Assembly: GCF_000265245.1 (NCBI RefSeq)
Contig: NZ_AJKS02000003.1
Location: 199,114 to 263,113 of the forward strand
Source of the DNA: Halomonas smyrnensis AAD6
GTDB taxonomy: Bacteria; Pseudomonadota; Gammaproteobacteria; Pseudomonadales; Halomonadaceae
DNA length: 64,000 bases
Reading direction: 5' to 3'
Below, in pieces: positions 63,192-64,000 of the stretch. How positions within the stretch are numbered: position 1 is the stretch's first letter; the number at the start of each line of letters is the position of its first letter. Below the pieces are notes generated by a model, which saw only the letters and a program-made list of their open reading frames with translations, made no database searches and was not told the origin of the DNA. The position numbers were made by a program, and so were the translations under genes.

Positions 63192-64000
63192 ATGCCCCGA
63201 GGATTCCCCACGACGCTGTTCCGTCGCCGCCCCCTCGCCGCCATCGGCCTGGCCCTGGCGCTCGGCGGCTGTCAGAGCCTGTCCGCCGTGTCGGCCCCGC
63301 CGCCGCAGGACCCGATGGCCGATGCACCGCCGATCACCCGCGGCCTGGATGCCGAGGGCCTGTCGACGCTGCTGGTGGCGGAGATCGCCGGCCAGCGAGG
63401 CGACTATCGCCGCGCCACCCGCGGCTATCTGGCCACCGCCGAACGCTACCGGGCGCCGGAGCTCGCCGAGCGCGCCGCCCTGGCGGCACGCTTCGACGAC
63501 GACCCGGCACTGCTCGAGGAGACCGCCCGCCGCTGGCAGTCGCTGGACCCCGCCAGCGAGGCCCCGGCCCGCCTGCTGTCCAGCCTGGCCGTGCAGCGCG
63601 GCGACTGGACGAGCGCCCTGGATCAGCGCCTGGCACTGCACGACGACGGCGACGCCGAGCTGCTGGGCTTCATCGAGGATGCGCTGGAGGCCGGCGCGGC
63701 GCCGGCGCCGCTGCTCGAGCGCCTGCGACAGGATGTCGCCGCGCCGGATGCCCCCGTCGACCGCGAACTGGCCATGGCGCTGCTGGAGGCCGCCACCGGC
63801 CAGACGCCCACGGCCCGACGCCGCCTCGACCGGCTGACCGCGACCCATCCGGACGATCCCGCGGTACAGCGCATCGACGCCGCCCTGGCGCTGGAGATGA
63901 ATGCCCCCGAGCGCGCCGAGGCCGCCGCCCGTCGAGGCCTCGAGGCGTCGCCGGGCGACGCCCGCCTGATGCTGCTGCTGGCCCGCGCCCAGATTCGCCT
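63192..64000 (+). CDS. TPR-containing lipoprotein (partial, 3' end outside window)
   Basis: An open frame from ATG 63192 to the window edge, at least 269 residues. The N-terminus is a lipoprotein signal: a basic start (FRRRPLAAIG), a hydrophobic core and the lipobox LALGGC with the lipid-accepting cysteine at residue 27. The rest is an alanine-rich helical repeat (GDYRRATRGYLATAERYRAP; LSSLAVQRGDWTSALDQRLA; PDDPAVQRIDAALALEMNAP) typical of tetratricopeptide proteins. Its place opposite hemA matches the TPR gene that precedes lolB in pseudomonads; that lolB follows is only an expectation. Confidence 0.82.
   Translation, partial: MPRGFPTTLFRRRPLAAIGLALALGGCQSLSAVSAPPPQDPMADAPPITRGLDAEGLSTLLVAEIAGQRGDYRRATRGYLATAERYRAPELAERAALAARFDDDPALLEETARRWQSLDPASEAPARLLSSLAVQRGDWTSALDQRLALHDDGDAELLGFIEDALEAGAAPAPLLERLRQDVAAPDAPVDRELAMALLEAATGQTPTARRRLDRLTATHPDDPAVQRIDAALALEMNAPERAEAAARRGLEASPGDARLMLLLARAQIR

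Overview
The window reads as chromosomal DNA of a high-GC gammaproteobacterium, most likely Halomonas or a close relative (Halomonadaceae). This is inferred from gene order (lptAB-rpoN-hpf-ptsN-rapZ-ptsO; mreBCD-maf-rng-yhdP-tldD; gatCAB; hemA-prfA-prmC-moeB), from the protein sequences, and from a Halomonas-like intergenic repeat. No rRNA, tRNA, insertion sequence, integrase or CRISPR array was seen.

Layout. 0-5.1 kb (+): end of lptA, then lptB, rpoN, hpf, ptsN, rapZ, ptsO and a kinase-like gene, closed by a strong terminator. A textbook sigma-54 promoter precedes rpoN, the gene for sigma-54 itself. 5.2-17.5 kb: pmbA (-), darP (+), then a long (-) cell-envelope and shape run (mreB, mreC, mreD, maf, rng, yhdP, tldD). 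mreC seems to begin at a non-canonical ATC codon. 17.7-21.2 kb (+): gatCAB and a small tautomerase. 21.2-28.9 kb: a small DUF6435-like gene, a ModE/PBP-type regulator, and a complete NAD-dependent molybdenum formate dehydrogenase operon (fdsG-B-A, fdhD, fdsD). 28.9-33.7 kb: a glycine-zipper protein and a (-) potABCD polyamine ABC transporter operon.

33.7-58.1 kb is an accessory catabolic region. It holds five SnoaL/NTF2-like proteins, an AraC regulator, the threonine pair tdh-kbl with an XRE-cupin regulator, and then a set of (-) transcription units. These encode SnoaL-like proteins, an RraA-like aldolase, an alpha/beta hydrolase, a bicupin, an SDR, an HpsN/HisD-type dehydrogenase, a D-2-hydroxyacid dehydrogenase, an HpcH/HpaI aldolase, an Ldh-family dehydrogenase, an LhgO-type oxidase, a TAXI-TRAP transporter, an SSS symporter and a LacI-family regulator. 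I found near-identical CG-centred palindromes (TGAATACGTATTCA-like) in front of each transcription unit from 44 to 58 kb and in front of lacI. The simplest reading is one LacI regulon: import, terminal-alcohol oxidation to a 2-hydroxy acid, oxidation of either enantiomer to a 2-oxo acid, then retro-aldol cleavage. The substrate is not identifiable from sequence. The TRAP/oxidase unit (about 48.4-55.1 kb) is clearly AT-richer than its surroundings and looks acquired. Decayed duplicates (cupin C-terminus, SnoaL C-terminus, an N-terminally truncated SnoaL gene) show recent rearrangement.

58.2-64 kb returns to core genes: moeB, an lrp-type regulator, prmC, prfA and hemA (-), and the start of a TPR lipoprotein (+) that runs off the window.
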